From positions 5,022,001 to 5,086,000 of the forward strand of contig JADJQZ010000001.1 of NCBI GenBank assembly GCA_016712465.1: DNA of 64,000 bases, in the 5' to 3' direction. A program made the position numbers and the translations under genes. This stretch comes from Candidatus Obscuribacter sp. (GTDB lineage: Bacteria; Cyanobacteriota; Vampirovibrionia; Obscuribacterales; Obscuribacteraceae). The notes under the pieces were generated by a model. It did no database searches and was not told the origin of the DNA. It was given only the letters and a program-made list of their open reading frames with translations. Shown piece after piece: positions 8,593-19,032 of this stretch (its first letter is position 1; every line of letters starts with the position of its first letter).

Positions 8593-10096
8593 TTAATGCT
8601 CGTCCAACTATAAAGGCAGAACCTTCTAGTATTTCAACATTGTTCAGCCGCTGGCCAGCCCTATTTATGAAAATAAATCTGTTGATTTTGAAACGATCTT
8701 TAGGATTTGAAAGATATGGAATCAGGCAAACTCCCTCATGGAATTGTATTTCGGATGGACTGTACCTTGCACTAAATGCTGGATTTCCACCGGACTTTGG
8801 AGTCATGATCAATTGGCCCTTTCTATCAACAAATCCTAGACTTGATTTATCGGTGCCTTTAATAGGTGGATATCCAACAGCAGCTAAACCTTCCGAAAAG
8901 TCGAATGCGAATTCGAATCTCGCAGGGATAATTACCCTGCCTTCTGGATTGAGGAAACCCACCTTGCCGTTTTCAGATTCCCGGAAAGAGGCTAGTCCGT
9001 CGCAAAAGTTGCCAATGTGTTGGTATTTGGGCGCCAATGTAAGTTTTCCATTTGAGAATATGCCAACAAGGTCATTGTTATGCACAAGCCTTTTGGAACC
9101 TACAGGCGGGTCAATCCTGGTGTATCTTGGCTCAAGAACCCATTCCCCCCGGCCATCTATTAACCCCCAGAGACGAGTAGAAGGTTGCGCCATTGATACA
9201 ACTGAGACAGCCGCATATCCCTCTTCAAATGACTCGCCACAATGAAAACGCTGATCAAATATTCTGCCAGTTTTGTCAACATAGCTAACACAGTTAGATT
9301 TTTCTACAGCCGATCCTGAATTGGCCAGTACGACCAAAGCAAAATCGTTTCTGAAAGGCTCGGCGCGATCAAATTGTGGCTTAATGATCCAATTGCCCCC
9401 GGTATCCAGATAACCCCAGCGCCCGTTCACACATGCGGCCAAGCATCCTTGAGACAATTGGTCTTTAAACTCGCATTCAACTAACTTAGAATTTGCAAGA
9501 TATTTCCCATCGAGACCTACAAAACCCACAAGTCTACCGCGTCTCACAGCGGCCACTCCATTACTAAAAGCACTGACCTGATCGAATCTTGCGGCAAGAA
9601 TATCCCCAGTCTCAGTGCAATACGAGAAGGCAAGGTTCTCCATACCATTTTTGTCATAAGTTCGTGGAAAGACCCGCACAGGGGCACGCTTCTCTGTCAG
9701 GTAATTTACTATCTCATAGTTATTGGTCTTTGGGATTATCTGACCATGGGGCCCAATGAGCTTCCTCACTGCTCGTTCGGGGTTCAGCATCCTGACTGCT
9801 ATCCAGCCATGGGCATTGCGACCAATGACACGACAATGCGGAAGGAGGGTTGCTTTTCCTGCAAGATCCATTATGCCCAGTCGAGTAAAATCACGATTCG
9901 GTAGACAACTAGGTTTCACAGAACGCTCGGTCAGTTCAATAGTTTGTCCAAGTGCAGCTTCAGTAGATTTACAGAGACCTGTTTCTGCAAAACAGAATGT
10001 TGATGTAAACACGAGGACAAATGCTGCGAGACTCAGGCTCTGCTTCCCGCTTGTGTAGATACCATGACTTTTATGAAGAAAAAAACTGACAATCAT
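8540..10096 (-). CDS. Exported WG-repeat protein, downstream paralog
   Basis: The ATG at 10096 has GAGGAG eight bases upstream, which favours it over the GTG at 10111. A signal peptide (LSLAAFVLVFTSTFCFAET) follows. The body is a chain of WG (KWG-type) repeats of about 35-45 residues, for example GRWGYLDTGGNWIIKPQFD, WGLIDGRGEWVLEPRY and VGFLNPEGRVIIPARF. These repeats probably form a beta-propeller-like or solenoid binding surface, but their partners are not known. It closely resembles the gene at 21602-23053. It starts about 30 bases after the RTX gene stop, so it probably belongs to the same transcript. Its last ~15 codons come from a junction with a TPR remnant. Confidence 0.8.
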   Translation of the reverse strand: MIVSFFLHKSHGIYTSGKQSLSLAAFVLVFTSTFCFAETGLCKSTEAALGQTIELTERSVKPSCLPNRDFTRLGIMDLAGKATLLPHCRVIGRNAHGWIAVRMLNPERAVRKLIGPHGQIIPKTNNYEIVNYLTEKRAPVRVFPRTYDKNGMENLAFSYCTETGDILAARFDQVSAFSNGVAAVRRGRLVGFVGLDGKYLANSKLVECEFKDQLSQGCLAACVNGRWGYLDTGGNWIIKPQFDRAEPFRNDFALVVLANSGSAVEKSNCVSYVDKTGRIFDQRFHCGESFEEGYAAVSVVSMAQPSTRLWGLIDGRGEWVLEPRYTRIDPPVGSKRLVHNNDLVGIFSNGKLTLAPKYQHIGNFCDGLASFRESENGKVGFLNPEGRVIIPARFEFAFDFSEGLAAVGYPPIKGTDKSSLGFVDRKGQLIMTPKSGGNPAFSARYSPSEIQFHEGVCLIPYLSNPKDRFKINRFIFINRAGQRLNNVEILEGSAFIVGRALIRYYPKSRSCLSGIKAI

Positions 10097-10125
10097 CGTT
10101 AAGCTCCTCACTGCTCGCCCTTCAA

Positions 10126-13100
10126 CTACGCCGCGTGCCAGTTGTTGGCGACTATCGTCATGAGGTCTTGGTTATTGCGGACATCATTAACATTGGTGAT
10201 GCTGGCGCCGGTATCTTGCTGATAGGCAGCTATTTGCTGAATTATCAAGTTGACATCGGCACTACTTACAAAAGAGCCATCTTCCAGTTCAAAGCGCTCT
10301 ATTCTTGCTGTATTGATAGTCTGATCGGTCACCTGGATTGAATCCCCGGCCCCCTGGCTGAGGTAGAGATTGTTACCCTCCATGTAAAACGCCACGTCAT
10401 TGGTTGTTATACCGGCTCCAAATCGAATTATGTCCATCTGGTCAGCCGCTCTGCCATTGTCGGCGACAGTGTCGTTTCCATCGCCTCTGTTGAACAAATA
10501 GGTGTCGTTTCCGGTTCCGCCGGTAAGTGAATCATCACCCAGACCACCGGCAATCACATCGGTACCGGCGCGGCCTTCGATGTAATCATTTCCAGTGCCG
10601 CCAGAAAGATTGTCGTTGCCTGATTCCCCATAGATACTGTCATTACCGTCATCGCCGTAGATAGTGTCGTGTCCACCGGCGCCGATCAATATGTCGTTTC
10701 CAGCGCCTCCATGGATCTCATCGCTACCGGCTCCACCGTCTATGTGATCATCACCGAGACCGCCGAAGAGAGTGTCAATGCCGTTTCCACCCGAAATGGT
10801 ATCGTTGTCGTCTCCCCCATCTATCAAATCAGCACCGCCGCCGCCAGAAAGAATATCGGCGCCGGCCATGCCGTAGATGGTATCGGCTCCGCCGCCTCCA
10901 TCGATATTATCGGCTCCATCCCCGCCGTCAAGGCTATCATCACCAGAGCCACCAGTAAGGATGTCGTCTCCTTCCTGACCGTATATGATGTCGGCTCCGA
11001 CGCTACCGTCCAGGTTGTCGTCGCCAATGCCGCCATCGATATAGTCAGCCCCGGCTCCACCTAGAACATTGTCATTGCCTTCTTCTCCGTAGAGGAAGTC
11101 ATTGCCGTTTCCGCCCTCTATTGCATCGGCTCCCAGACCGCCATGGATTGTGTCGATTCCGGCGTCGCCGAACAGATGGTCATCCCCGGCTTCGCCATTA
11201 ATGCTATCGGCGCCGTCGCCGCCGTATACGAGGTCATTTCCACCACCAGCATTGACCGTATCGGCGCCGCCCAAGGCACTTATCGTATCCGCACCGTTTG
11301 TACCGACGAGATTGTTAGCACCATTTGTTCCAGTGATGGTTTGCCCTTGCCCACCACCGAGCTGGTTAACGATATCCGCATATGTCAGGGTAGCACCGTC
11401 GGAAAATCTCACCAGTTCAATATGCTGGCTCGTGTCATTGCTCAGGAAGCCCTGAACAAGTATGCTATCGGCCGACAGATTGAAGTTAATGCGAAGGTCC
11501 AGCCCCTCGGCAGCATATGTGACATCACTGCCCAAGACACCAAGCTCTATCGTGTCATTGCCGCCGCCAAGGACTCCGGCTCCGTCGTTAAAGATATCAA
11601 GACCGTCACCCAAGTTGAAGCGATAGATGTCATTTCCGGTGCCACCAGAAACGAAGTCATTTCCTTGTCCGCCGGCAAGGCCATCATTGCCGTCGCCTCC
11701 GTCCAGGCTGTCTGCTCCAAGACCACCGCTTAATGCGTCGTTTCCGGCTCCGCCACTTGCTGTGTCGTCTCCATCATCTCCGTACAGGAAGTCATTTCCA
11801 TCTTCACCATACAGGAAGTCGTCGCCAATTCCGCCGGAGAGATCGTCATTTCCAAGACCGGCAGCTACGCTGTCGTTACCGTCTCCCGCCGCGATGATGT
11901 CTCCGAATCTACTTCCGGACAGCACGTCATCGCCGGAAGTACCTCTGGATGCATCTGCTATCTGCTGTATTTCGGCACTGTCTACCAATATGGAGCCATC
12001 TGCATTAAAGAAAGCACCAACATTCTTCAGCGCCGCTCCATCAAGTTGATTGACTACTGTTACAGTCTCGCCGCCCGAGGATGTAAGGCTGAAATCGCTA
12101 CCGGATGCCCTCACAAGCACTTGGAATTCATCTACCTGCGAAGTGAACTGCACGAGATCACCAGCACCAGGATTGACCTCAGTCGCATCTTCTATGATGG
12201 TTAGAGTCCCGGTTCCTGCTCCTACATTGAAGACACCGGAGCCTTTTCCAGCATGAACAGTGTCGTTAGCGCCCACTGTGAAATTGACATCGCCTGCGCC
12301 AAGCAAGAAGGTAGAATCAGAACCCGTGTGCGTTATGAACTCCCTTACCTGGGAGAACCTTCTATCGACAATAGCGCCAACTGAAGTATCTGCTACAAAA
12401 ACATCTCTTAGAAGCATGTCGGCAAAAGTGGCTTGAGAAGCATCAGCAAATGAGAATTGCCCAACTGTCTTTGCAATCGCCGATGCGTCCAGTGCATCCT
12501 TCAATGTCAGGACTGCCGTGCCAAAAGCATCGACCAGGGTCAAGTCTTTGCCGCTGGAGGTCAAAGTAAGCGCGTCTATGTTGCCTATTTCACCAAAGGT
12601 CACTGAATCAAATCCGGTTCCCGAAGTTCCAGCTACTTGCTCGAACAGCGAAACACCAGAAACTCCAGCGCCTAACGTAATAGACGTATCTCCGGCTCCA
12701 CCGTAGATTGTCGTGCCACTTGCGGCAGTTATCGTCAGAGTTCCAGAGCTGGCAATAATCGTGTCTCCAACCCCGGCGTTAATTACGCCCGTACCTGTTC
12801 CTGCCGTTATGGTATTCTGCGTTCCTGTATCGTTGACCGTGGTATTACCACTACCCATCAGTATCTGGTCAAAATTACCACTATTGTTGATAGTCTCTCG
12901 GCCCGTTGACGCCGAGCGATCTAATAGCACGTTATCTTGATCGTTCGTGATCACGGTTACTATCGAGTCCACCAGCTGCTGAGCCGTGTATGAGCTTCCG
13001 TCCGCAAAGCGAAAACTTCCAATATTTCTCAGACCGGATTCGTCGGAGGACTGGCCTGTGACATTGATGTGGTCCCCATTTGCCAGCGTTATAGTCATGC

Positions 13101-14127
13101 CATATGAGCCATCCCAAACTACCGAAATGTTTTCCAGCGTGACACCGTCATAAAATTGCAGCGTGTCTCTGCCGTTATTTTGGGTCCCACCCAGGGCTCC
13201 AGCCACATTCACTGTAAGAGTTCCGAAACCGGCTCTCGTGATTATCTCATCGGAACCAGCCTCTGACTGAATAGTCGTGTTAGTGCCCACAATGATTGTG
13301 TTGGCTCCAGCTCCAGCATTAACGAAGTTGTTAACGCCTCGGTCCTCAATCTGATCGCCTCCAGAACCGTCATACACAAAGCCATTGTTGCCGACTATTG
13401 TGGTTATTTCCTTCCAAGTGGCAAATCGGCGATCGATTGTTGGACCACCAAAGAACGGATCGACAAAGGCAATTACATGAACACCTTGCTCAAGAACCTG
13501 GTTCAAACTCAGAGTCGAACCATCAGCAAAAGTGAAGTTCTCAACATACTTAGGAGTCAAGGCATTCGGTGTGCTCACTCGCGCAGCCAATGTACCGCTA
13601 AGAATTATCTTGTCACCAGAGGCCAGATCTATGTTTAGGTCATAAGACGAGACTTGACCAGATGAAACATGAGGAGCCCAGAAATAAAGACTAGAGGCTG
13701 AAACACCAGAGCCGAAATTGATAGTATCAAAATCACCCGTCTGACGGGGGGAGCCAAATGGCTGAATCACCGTGGTCCCAGAACCGATTCCGATATTGAA
13801 GGTGTCCCTTCCTCCACCTTCTGTTATTCGTGCATTCTGCCCAACCGCAACGGTGTGAGTTCCGGTATTTCCAGAGTTGCTGGCTGAAGCGGACAAGAAA
13901 AAATGATTACCACTGCCGTTATCTATAAAATTACTGTTCCCTGTTCCAACTAAAACTGTGTTGTAGCTTCCATTTACCGTTGTAGTTTCAGCCAATGGTG
14001 AGTAAATCCGCTGGAATGTCTGAAAGTCACCATTGAAGGTGACGTAGACGGGGTTGTTCTGAATTTGTGCAAGATTGAGTACACTACCGTCAGCGAACTC
14101 GAATTCGCTAACGTGCTTTGTCGACAA
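10126..14127 (-). pseudogene. RTX exoprotein, C-terminal part (cut off by IS256-type insertion)
   Basis: About 1333 residues that belong to the gene starting at 21589. The first ~750 residues contain modules that each end in a FADGS-like motif (FEFADGSVLNLAQI, FTFADGSTLSLNQV, FRFADGSSYTAQQL, FSFADASQATFADM). Then come two blocks of calcium-binding nonapeptide repeats (GGxGNDxLxG type), the second with about 30 repeats, each followed by a haemolysin-type module (GDGNDTVADNG). The very C-terminus lacks repeats and is a plausible type I secretion signal. The true segment runs to 14142, where the IS begins. The ATG at 14127 is only an internal Met. Without its N-terminus the fragment should not be exported as a functional enzyme. 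Confidence 0.85.
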
Positions 14128-14393
14128 ACTGGAAACAATCTCGGCGGAGCATTTTTTGTTCTGTAAATTCAGTCCCGGAGCGGTTTAATCTTTCTGGTGT
14201 CATATAGCTCGAAGACCTGATTTTGAATATACCACAAAAAAGACAATTAACAGGTGAAGATTTTCGAGTACAAAGCAGGACTCTGCGGTACTGCCAGTAG
14301 TATCATCCGCTGATCCTGTACTTGATAGATTGGATGAAACAGCCGCGCCAGGTCCTGGCGCCACGGCATTGTCCCCGACGTTTGTATGTGATT

Positions 14394-14440
14394 GCGAACG
14401 AGACAGCCCACCTTTTGGGGAGGTGAGCTATCTCGTTCGC
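14394..14440. terminator. Long hairpin in the IS256 non-coding end (copy 1)
   Basis: The arms GCGAACGAGACAGCCCACCT and, inverted, GCGAACGAGATAGCTCACCT differ at two positions and are separated by a short loop. It lies on the 3' side of the transposase gene and may block read-through. There is no clear T-tract, so the terminator function is inferred. Confidence 0.45.
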
Positions 14441-14491
14441 TCAGGGCGCTCTATTACGCATGAGCTGCCACTGCCAAATAGATGTGTCGCT

Positions 14492-15677
14492 CTATTCTAC
14501 CGGTTGGGACGGCGTGTTAGCGAAACTTAGGTAGCATTTGTCAGTCTGCCAGTCCTCGGAGATCTCCATCACAACCGCAGTTACTAGTCGCAGGCATGAG
14601 GCGAGTTTGGGAAGATCGATACAACCCGTGTGCGCCGCTTAATCTCCTTGTTCAGGCGCTCGACACCATTAGTAGTTCGAGTCCGAATTCGATGTTTGGC
14701 TGGCAATTTGAAGACCGTAAGACCTTCCGGTATATTTTCCGCCATCCAATTTGATAGGCGTGGGGCTGTCTTCTCATAGCTTGCTACGGTCTTGCTCAAA
14801 AGCCTTTCCGCTTCCTTCCCATCCGGCGCATTGAATATGTTACGTATGTCCGCTGCGACCTGAAGCTTCATTTCCTGCTTTGGCACGTGCTTTTGCGCAT
14901 TCTGCTGGAGATGGTACTGGCATCTCTGCCATGGAACAGCCGGAAATACTGCTTTGCGAGCCGCTTTTAGTCCCGCATGATCATCACTGATGAACATTTG
15001 GACTCCGTGTAAGCCTCTGTGCTGGAGAGAATGCAAGAACTTTCTCCAATGAATCTCCGCTTCAGAGAGCTCAACCGACACTCCCAAGACCTCGCGCTTC
15101 CCGCTCTCGGATACCCCGACTGCAACAAGAACTGCCTGATCTATGACAACACCTCCCTCTCTCACGTTCTCGTAGCGTGCATCTAGGTATACATAGCGGA
15201 AGCGATCGAGGGCCGCTCTCTCCACGAGGAGAATAGCTCATCAAGCTGGGATGTCGCCTTGCTGACAGAAGCCGAACTGACTTCAAAGCCGCACAGCTCC
15301 TGGGTTATCGACATCACTTTGCGCGTTGATACGCCCTGTAGATACATCTCCGCTATAGCCAATGTAAGTGCTTTCTCGGAGCGCTGACCCTTCTCTAGGC
15401 AGTTAGGATAGAATTTCCCGTCCCTTGTCTGCGGGACCGCTAGCGGTATCTCACCTACTCTTGTCTTAATCGTCTTTGGCTTAAACCCGTTGGCATGTGT
15501 GGTTCTTGCCTCTGTTCGTTCGTAGGGCCCGGCACCTAAATGCTTCTCTCGCTCAGCTAACATGGCCGCATTTAGCAAAATCTGAATGGCATCTCCTATG
15601 CGCTCCAGACCGCCCTCTGACAGTATTTCCAGGATATTCCCTTGGATGTATTTTGTGCTATCATCTTGTAAGACCAT
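14492..15677 (-). pseudogene. IS256-family (mutator) transposase, doubly frameshifted
   Basis: Mutator-type transposase features are present: FRYVYLDARYENVREGG, FISDDHAGLKAARKAVFP and NGVERLNKEIKRRTRVVSIF, which carry the DDE residues. Relative to copy 2 there are two extra bases near 15230 (GAGGGCCGC against GAGGCGC). They split the gene into a 5' frame (15677 to 15183) and a 3' frame (15225 to 14584). Near 14600, as in copy 2, a further one-base loss makes translation stop at HACD. The next frame carries the canonical IS256 C-terminus (SCLRLVTAVVMEISEDWQ) to a stop at 14492. This copy cannot make a full transposase without recoding. Confidence 0.85.
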
Positions 15678-17965
15678 CGGTTGTCCTTCTTTCTTGCAAT
15701 TGAAAGATTAACCGAGGTCTCCCCCTTTTGACCGCTTTTACAGAAAGTTTCTTGCACCGACACAATCTCATTTTCCAACAAAATATTGTCGGCTGAGCCA
15801 TTGAATGTCAGCCTTACATTGGTTAACTCTGTACCTTCTAGCGACATGTTGATATCGCCAGGTAAGATGCCAGCTCCAAATACGATCCTGTCTTTGTGGG
15901 ACAGACTCAGATCAACAGCCCCGCCTCTCACAGTAAGCGCCCCATCTCCCTGGTCAAAGAAGAATTTGCCATTTCCTTGCCCTTCAACTATCAATGTGGT
16001 TCCAGGACCAAAGTGAACATCTGCATCTGCACCCAAAACATCTATCTGTTCTATAGACGTCCCTGGAGAACGCAGATAAACACGGTTGTTTCCACCAGCC
16101 AGGTTTATGATGTTCTTACCAAATCGACCACCAACAACAAAAGTATTCTCGCCTGTTGAATTGAGCACAGAGAGCGCCCCATCTCCCATGTAGATAAAAT
16201 CGTTATTTCCATGGGTATTTATAGACTCGTTGAAGGCAATAGATGAGCGAACAATAGTGGCATTATCTGCAAAAGATGTAACACCCGTACTGTACTGATC
16301 AATTACTGCAAGAAGAGCCGGAGACGAAACTGCTATTATGTCTCTGAATGTCAATGCAAAGTCCGTGTCCTCTGCAATTGCAAATCCATCTAACATTTTA
16401 ACGAATTGGGTAGCCTTAAAACTCGCCAGGGCAGGGTCAGACTGCTCCAAGTCCAACAAGGCTGTTGAAACAAGCGTGAGATCGTACCTACTGGGTGCAT
16501 CTGATGGATTATTATATTCGCCTTGTGAAAGCAAATCGGCCAGATCACTGATTGCGCCAGTGGAGACCATTTGTGCATAAACGTATTCTTTTATCAACTG
16601 AAAAGCTGAACTCAAATACTCACTCTGAAAAATGCCAGGCGCTCCAGTGAGTGCCCCAGGATAAGTCAAGGTCTGTCCGTAGAACCTTTGAACTGCGTTA
16701 TAGACTTGATTGTCCATATGAAGACCTGGAAGGTCATGAGGCAATGTATCTGAATCAGTCCATTTCAGAAGGATCTGCGTAAGTAGGCTGTCCTGCTGTT
16801 CTATCGATGTTGCCTGGCTGAAAGCAGTCACAAGATCAACCAAAGCTCCAGTAGTATCTAGCTCCATTGCCTGCTGCAAGTCCCTAACAGTCCCCAACCC
16901 CCGAGCGCTCGGAAGTGCTTGTATAGCAGCTGATACTTCTACAGGCACCGTAGACGATGACAACATGGTGTTATCTTTGAGGGCGTAATCAGCCAAGAAC
17001 CCTGTTTGCCCACTTGCCCAAGTGAAACTACCTACAGCAAGTTGAGTGTTTTCGTTGCTATCAGTCAAAATAGCAGCCGTAGATCCTAATGAGATGGATG
17101 CAATCCCGAGTTCGCTCAGGGTCTCAAACGTACCCTCTCCCTTCAGTACGCCGATTTGAGAATAGACGGAGTCAAGTGAACTTATCAAACCATCGTGGTT
17201 TGAATCAAACTGACTTAATGCTTCAAAACCTGAGGTGGCATAAGCACCATTTGCAAGTTTCATAGACGTGCCAAAAAACTGGCTACCATCCTCGATATAA
17301 CCATCACCGGTGCTGTCTATAACGAGAAATCCATCAGTGTCAGACACCCATGCTGTTCTATTCTCAAAACCGCTCGCATGATTGTCAAAAGTAAAGCCTT
17401 CGTCTATCGATACTGTTTGAATGCCGTCACCATTGAGATCGAGAATAATTGGATCATATGCTGGAGCACCAGCCGCTCCATTTATCTGCCCTGCTATCTG
17501 GTCAGTTTTTTTAGGGCTTTTAAAGGGTTTCGGTCCGTCGCCATCATCACACTGTTTTTTGTCCTTAAATTCATCAGGCCTATGTGTACCTAGCGCGTCA
17601 AGAGCGTCTCTAAGCTTAGAAGTCACATTAAAAAACAGGCCAAGAACATCAAAAGAATTTAGAGTTGTTTGGACGGTGAGTGGCTGGTTTCCTTGACCGT
17701 TAACATATGCACTTTCAACTATTGCAGCGATTATATTTGGAACCAGCTCTTCAGTGTCTTGCGACTCTAACTTCACCCACTCCCCGCTTAACGAAGGATA
17801 CGTCACCATAGCTCGAACGAAGTCTCTTTCAGCTCCGATCAAAAACCCTCTATCGTATCTATCCTTAAGGTCGGCATAGTCTGCATTATATGCATTTTTG
17901 AATTCTACGGTATCGGTATAGTTTCTCGTTGAAAAGATTTCCCCTAATAGTGTTGACGGCGGCAT
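15596..17965 (-). pseudogene. RTX exoprotein, middle part (between two insertion sequences)
   Basis: The genuine gene sequence is 15762-17950. The apparent ATG at 17965 lies in the IS21 terminal repeat, and the last ~55 codons read into the IS256 element. From the N-terminal side the segment continues a metallopeptidase-like region (NYTDTVEFKNAYNADYADL, EELVPNIIAAIVES). It then has an EF-hand-like block common in large RTX proteins (ILDLNGDGIQTV, FLVIDSTGDGYIEDGSQFFG, FDSNHDGLISSLD) and a long region without repeats. The last residues, NILLENEIVS, join in frame to SLSTKHVSEFEFADGS of the C-terminal part once the IS is removed. Confidence 0.85.
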
Positions 17966-18006
17966 AAAAGCGCAACAAATTGGGCGGCAAAAGAATTTCG
18001 CATATC

Positions 18007-18046
18007 AGAAGGAAAGGGCTGCCGGCTACGGCAGCCCTTTCCTTCT
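18007..18046. terminator. Perfect 18-bp hairpin near the IS21 left end
   Basis: The arms AGAAGGAAAGGGCTGCCG and its exact reverse complement enclose the four-base loop GCTA. It sits between istB and the left terminal repeat and could stop transcription crossing the element's end in either direction. The following bases (GGTGTTTTG) are only mildly T-rich. Confidence 0.6.
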
Positions 18047-18247
18047 GGTGTTTTGAGATCGCTCAACCTGCGTTCTGCTTGGACATGGCTTCCATTCCGC
18101 AACTGTCACAAGCATGCTGGCTCGATAGCCGCTCCAGCCAGCCTCCTCCGCCGCGAACTCAAGGTTTTGGAGTTCCTCATCCCACTGGATTCCGATTGAA
18201 CCACGCTGCCTTACCACTGTAGCCAGGTCTCCTCACATTGGTCGCAC

Positions 18248-19032
18248 TCAAGCAAGAACAGCAGTCTGATCATTGGCTGATTCCTCCATCTTTCTTGCTC
18301 GACCGCGCTTTCTCTGGGCTCTCTTTTCAGCGGACTCCAGTGCTTCTTTCGTTCGATAGGAGGCTCCGTCAATTTTGACGATTTCTGATCTGTGTATCAA
18401 TCTGTCCACAAGAGTGACTACACACCCTGCGTTCGGGAAGATTTCTCCCCACTCTTTGAAGGGCTTGTTGGTCGTGATGATTGTTGATGACTTCAGGTAC
18501 CGAGCGTTAATTACCTCGTAAAGTAAGTCAGCATAGCGATTGTCGTAGCTGAGATAGCCAAGCTCATCAATTGCCAATAAGTCCGGGCTCGCGTACTTCT
18601 GTAGGCATCTCCGGCGGGATGTGGCACCATCCTGGGCTGACAGATCCGACAGCATTTGACTGGCTGAGACAAACTTGGTTTTGTATCCGGCAAGCAGAGC
18701 CGTGTGGATCAGGTTCTTCGTCAACATCGACTTACCCAGACCGTTGGCGCCAAGAAAGATGATATTAACTGCCCTCCTCATGAATTCTAGAGTGAACAGC
18801 TCTTCTACAAGCTCTCGATCAATTGTTGCCACTCCCAATCAAAGTCAGACACAGGCTTCATCTCGTGTATCTGAGACTCTCTCAAGCGCCGCTCTAAGCT
18901 TCGCCGATTCTTCTCCGCCGCCTCAGCCTCTAACAGTTCTTTGACCCACGATTGATTGGCATACTCATTCCATCTGGCCGCCATGGCCTTGAAGCCCAGC
19001 TTGCTCGCCTGTTCTTTCAAATCTGTCGTCAT
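18248..19032 (-). pseudogene. istB: IstB, IS21 transposition ATPase, frameshifted
   Basis: IstB is the AAA+ helper ATPase of IS21 transposition. The N-terminal frame (19032 to 18805) has the helical domain ending VSDFDWEWQQLI. The downstream frame (18838 to 18248) has IDRELVEELFTLEFMRRAV, Walker A GANGLGKS, Walker B LLAIDELGY and the sensor segment SSTIITTNKPF. The two frames meet at QQLI/TIDREL, where homologous IstB proteins read through, so about one base has been lost near 18820. The start codon overlaps the istA stop (ATGA), so translation is coupled. Total length without the shift, about 260 residues, matches the family. Confidence 0.88.

Larger units (their letters stand above)
14143..15761 (-). 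mobile_element. IS256-family insertion sequence, copy 1 (1619 bp)
   Basis: The ends are defined by an exact 8-bp target duplication ACAATCTC at 14135-14142 and 15762-15769, and by comparison with copy 2 at 23478-25094. The terminal inverted repeats are imperfect: the left end begins GGCGGAGCA and the inverted right end GTCGGTGCA, and both share TTCTGTAAA further in. The element carries one mutator-type transposase gene on the minus strand and an unusually long ~350-base segment beyond its canonical end that contains a strong hairpin. Copy 1 is 2 bp longer than copy 2 because of an insertion in the transposase gene. It interrupts the RTX gene. Confidence 0.92.

Noticed and set aside
10500..11330. 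Short-period DNA repeats that might suggest a CRISPR or VNTR array
   Set aside because: The period is about 27 bases and follows the RTX nonapeptide coding. There are no conserved repeats with unique spacers.
10660..12260. Several long plus-strand frames with regular Ile/Val or Pro/Ser patterns
   Set aside because: These are antisense shadows of the RTX repeats: the codon periodicity of GGxGxD repeats keeps the opposite strand open.
14330..14530. 66-codon open frame present in both IS256 copies
   Set aside because: It spans the hairpin and part of the shifted transposase C-terminus on the other strand. Composition and lack of an RBS suggest a chance frame.
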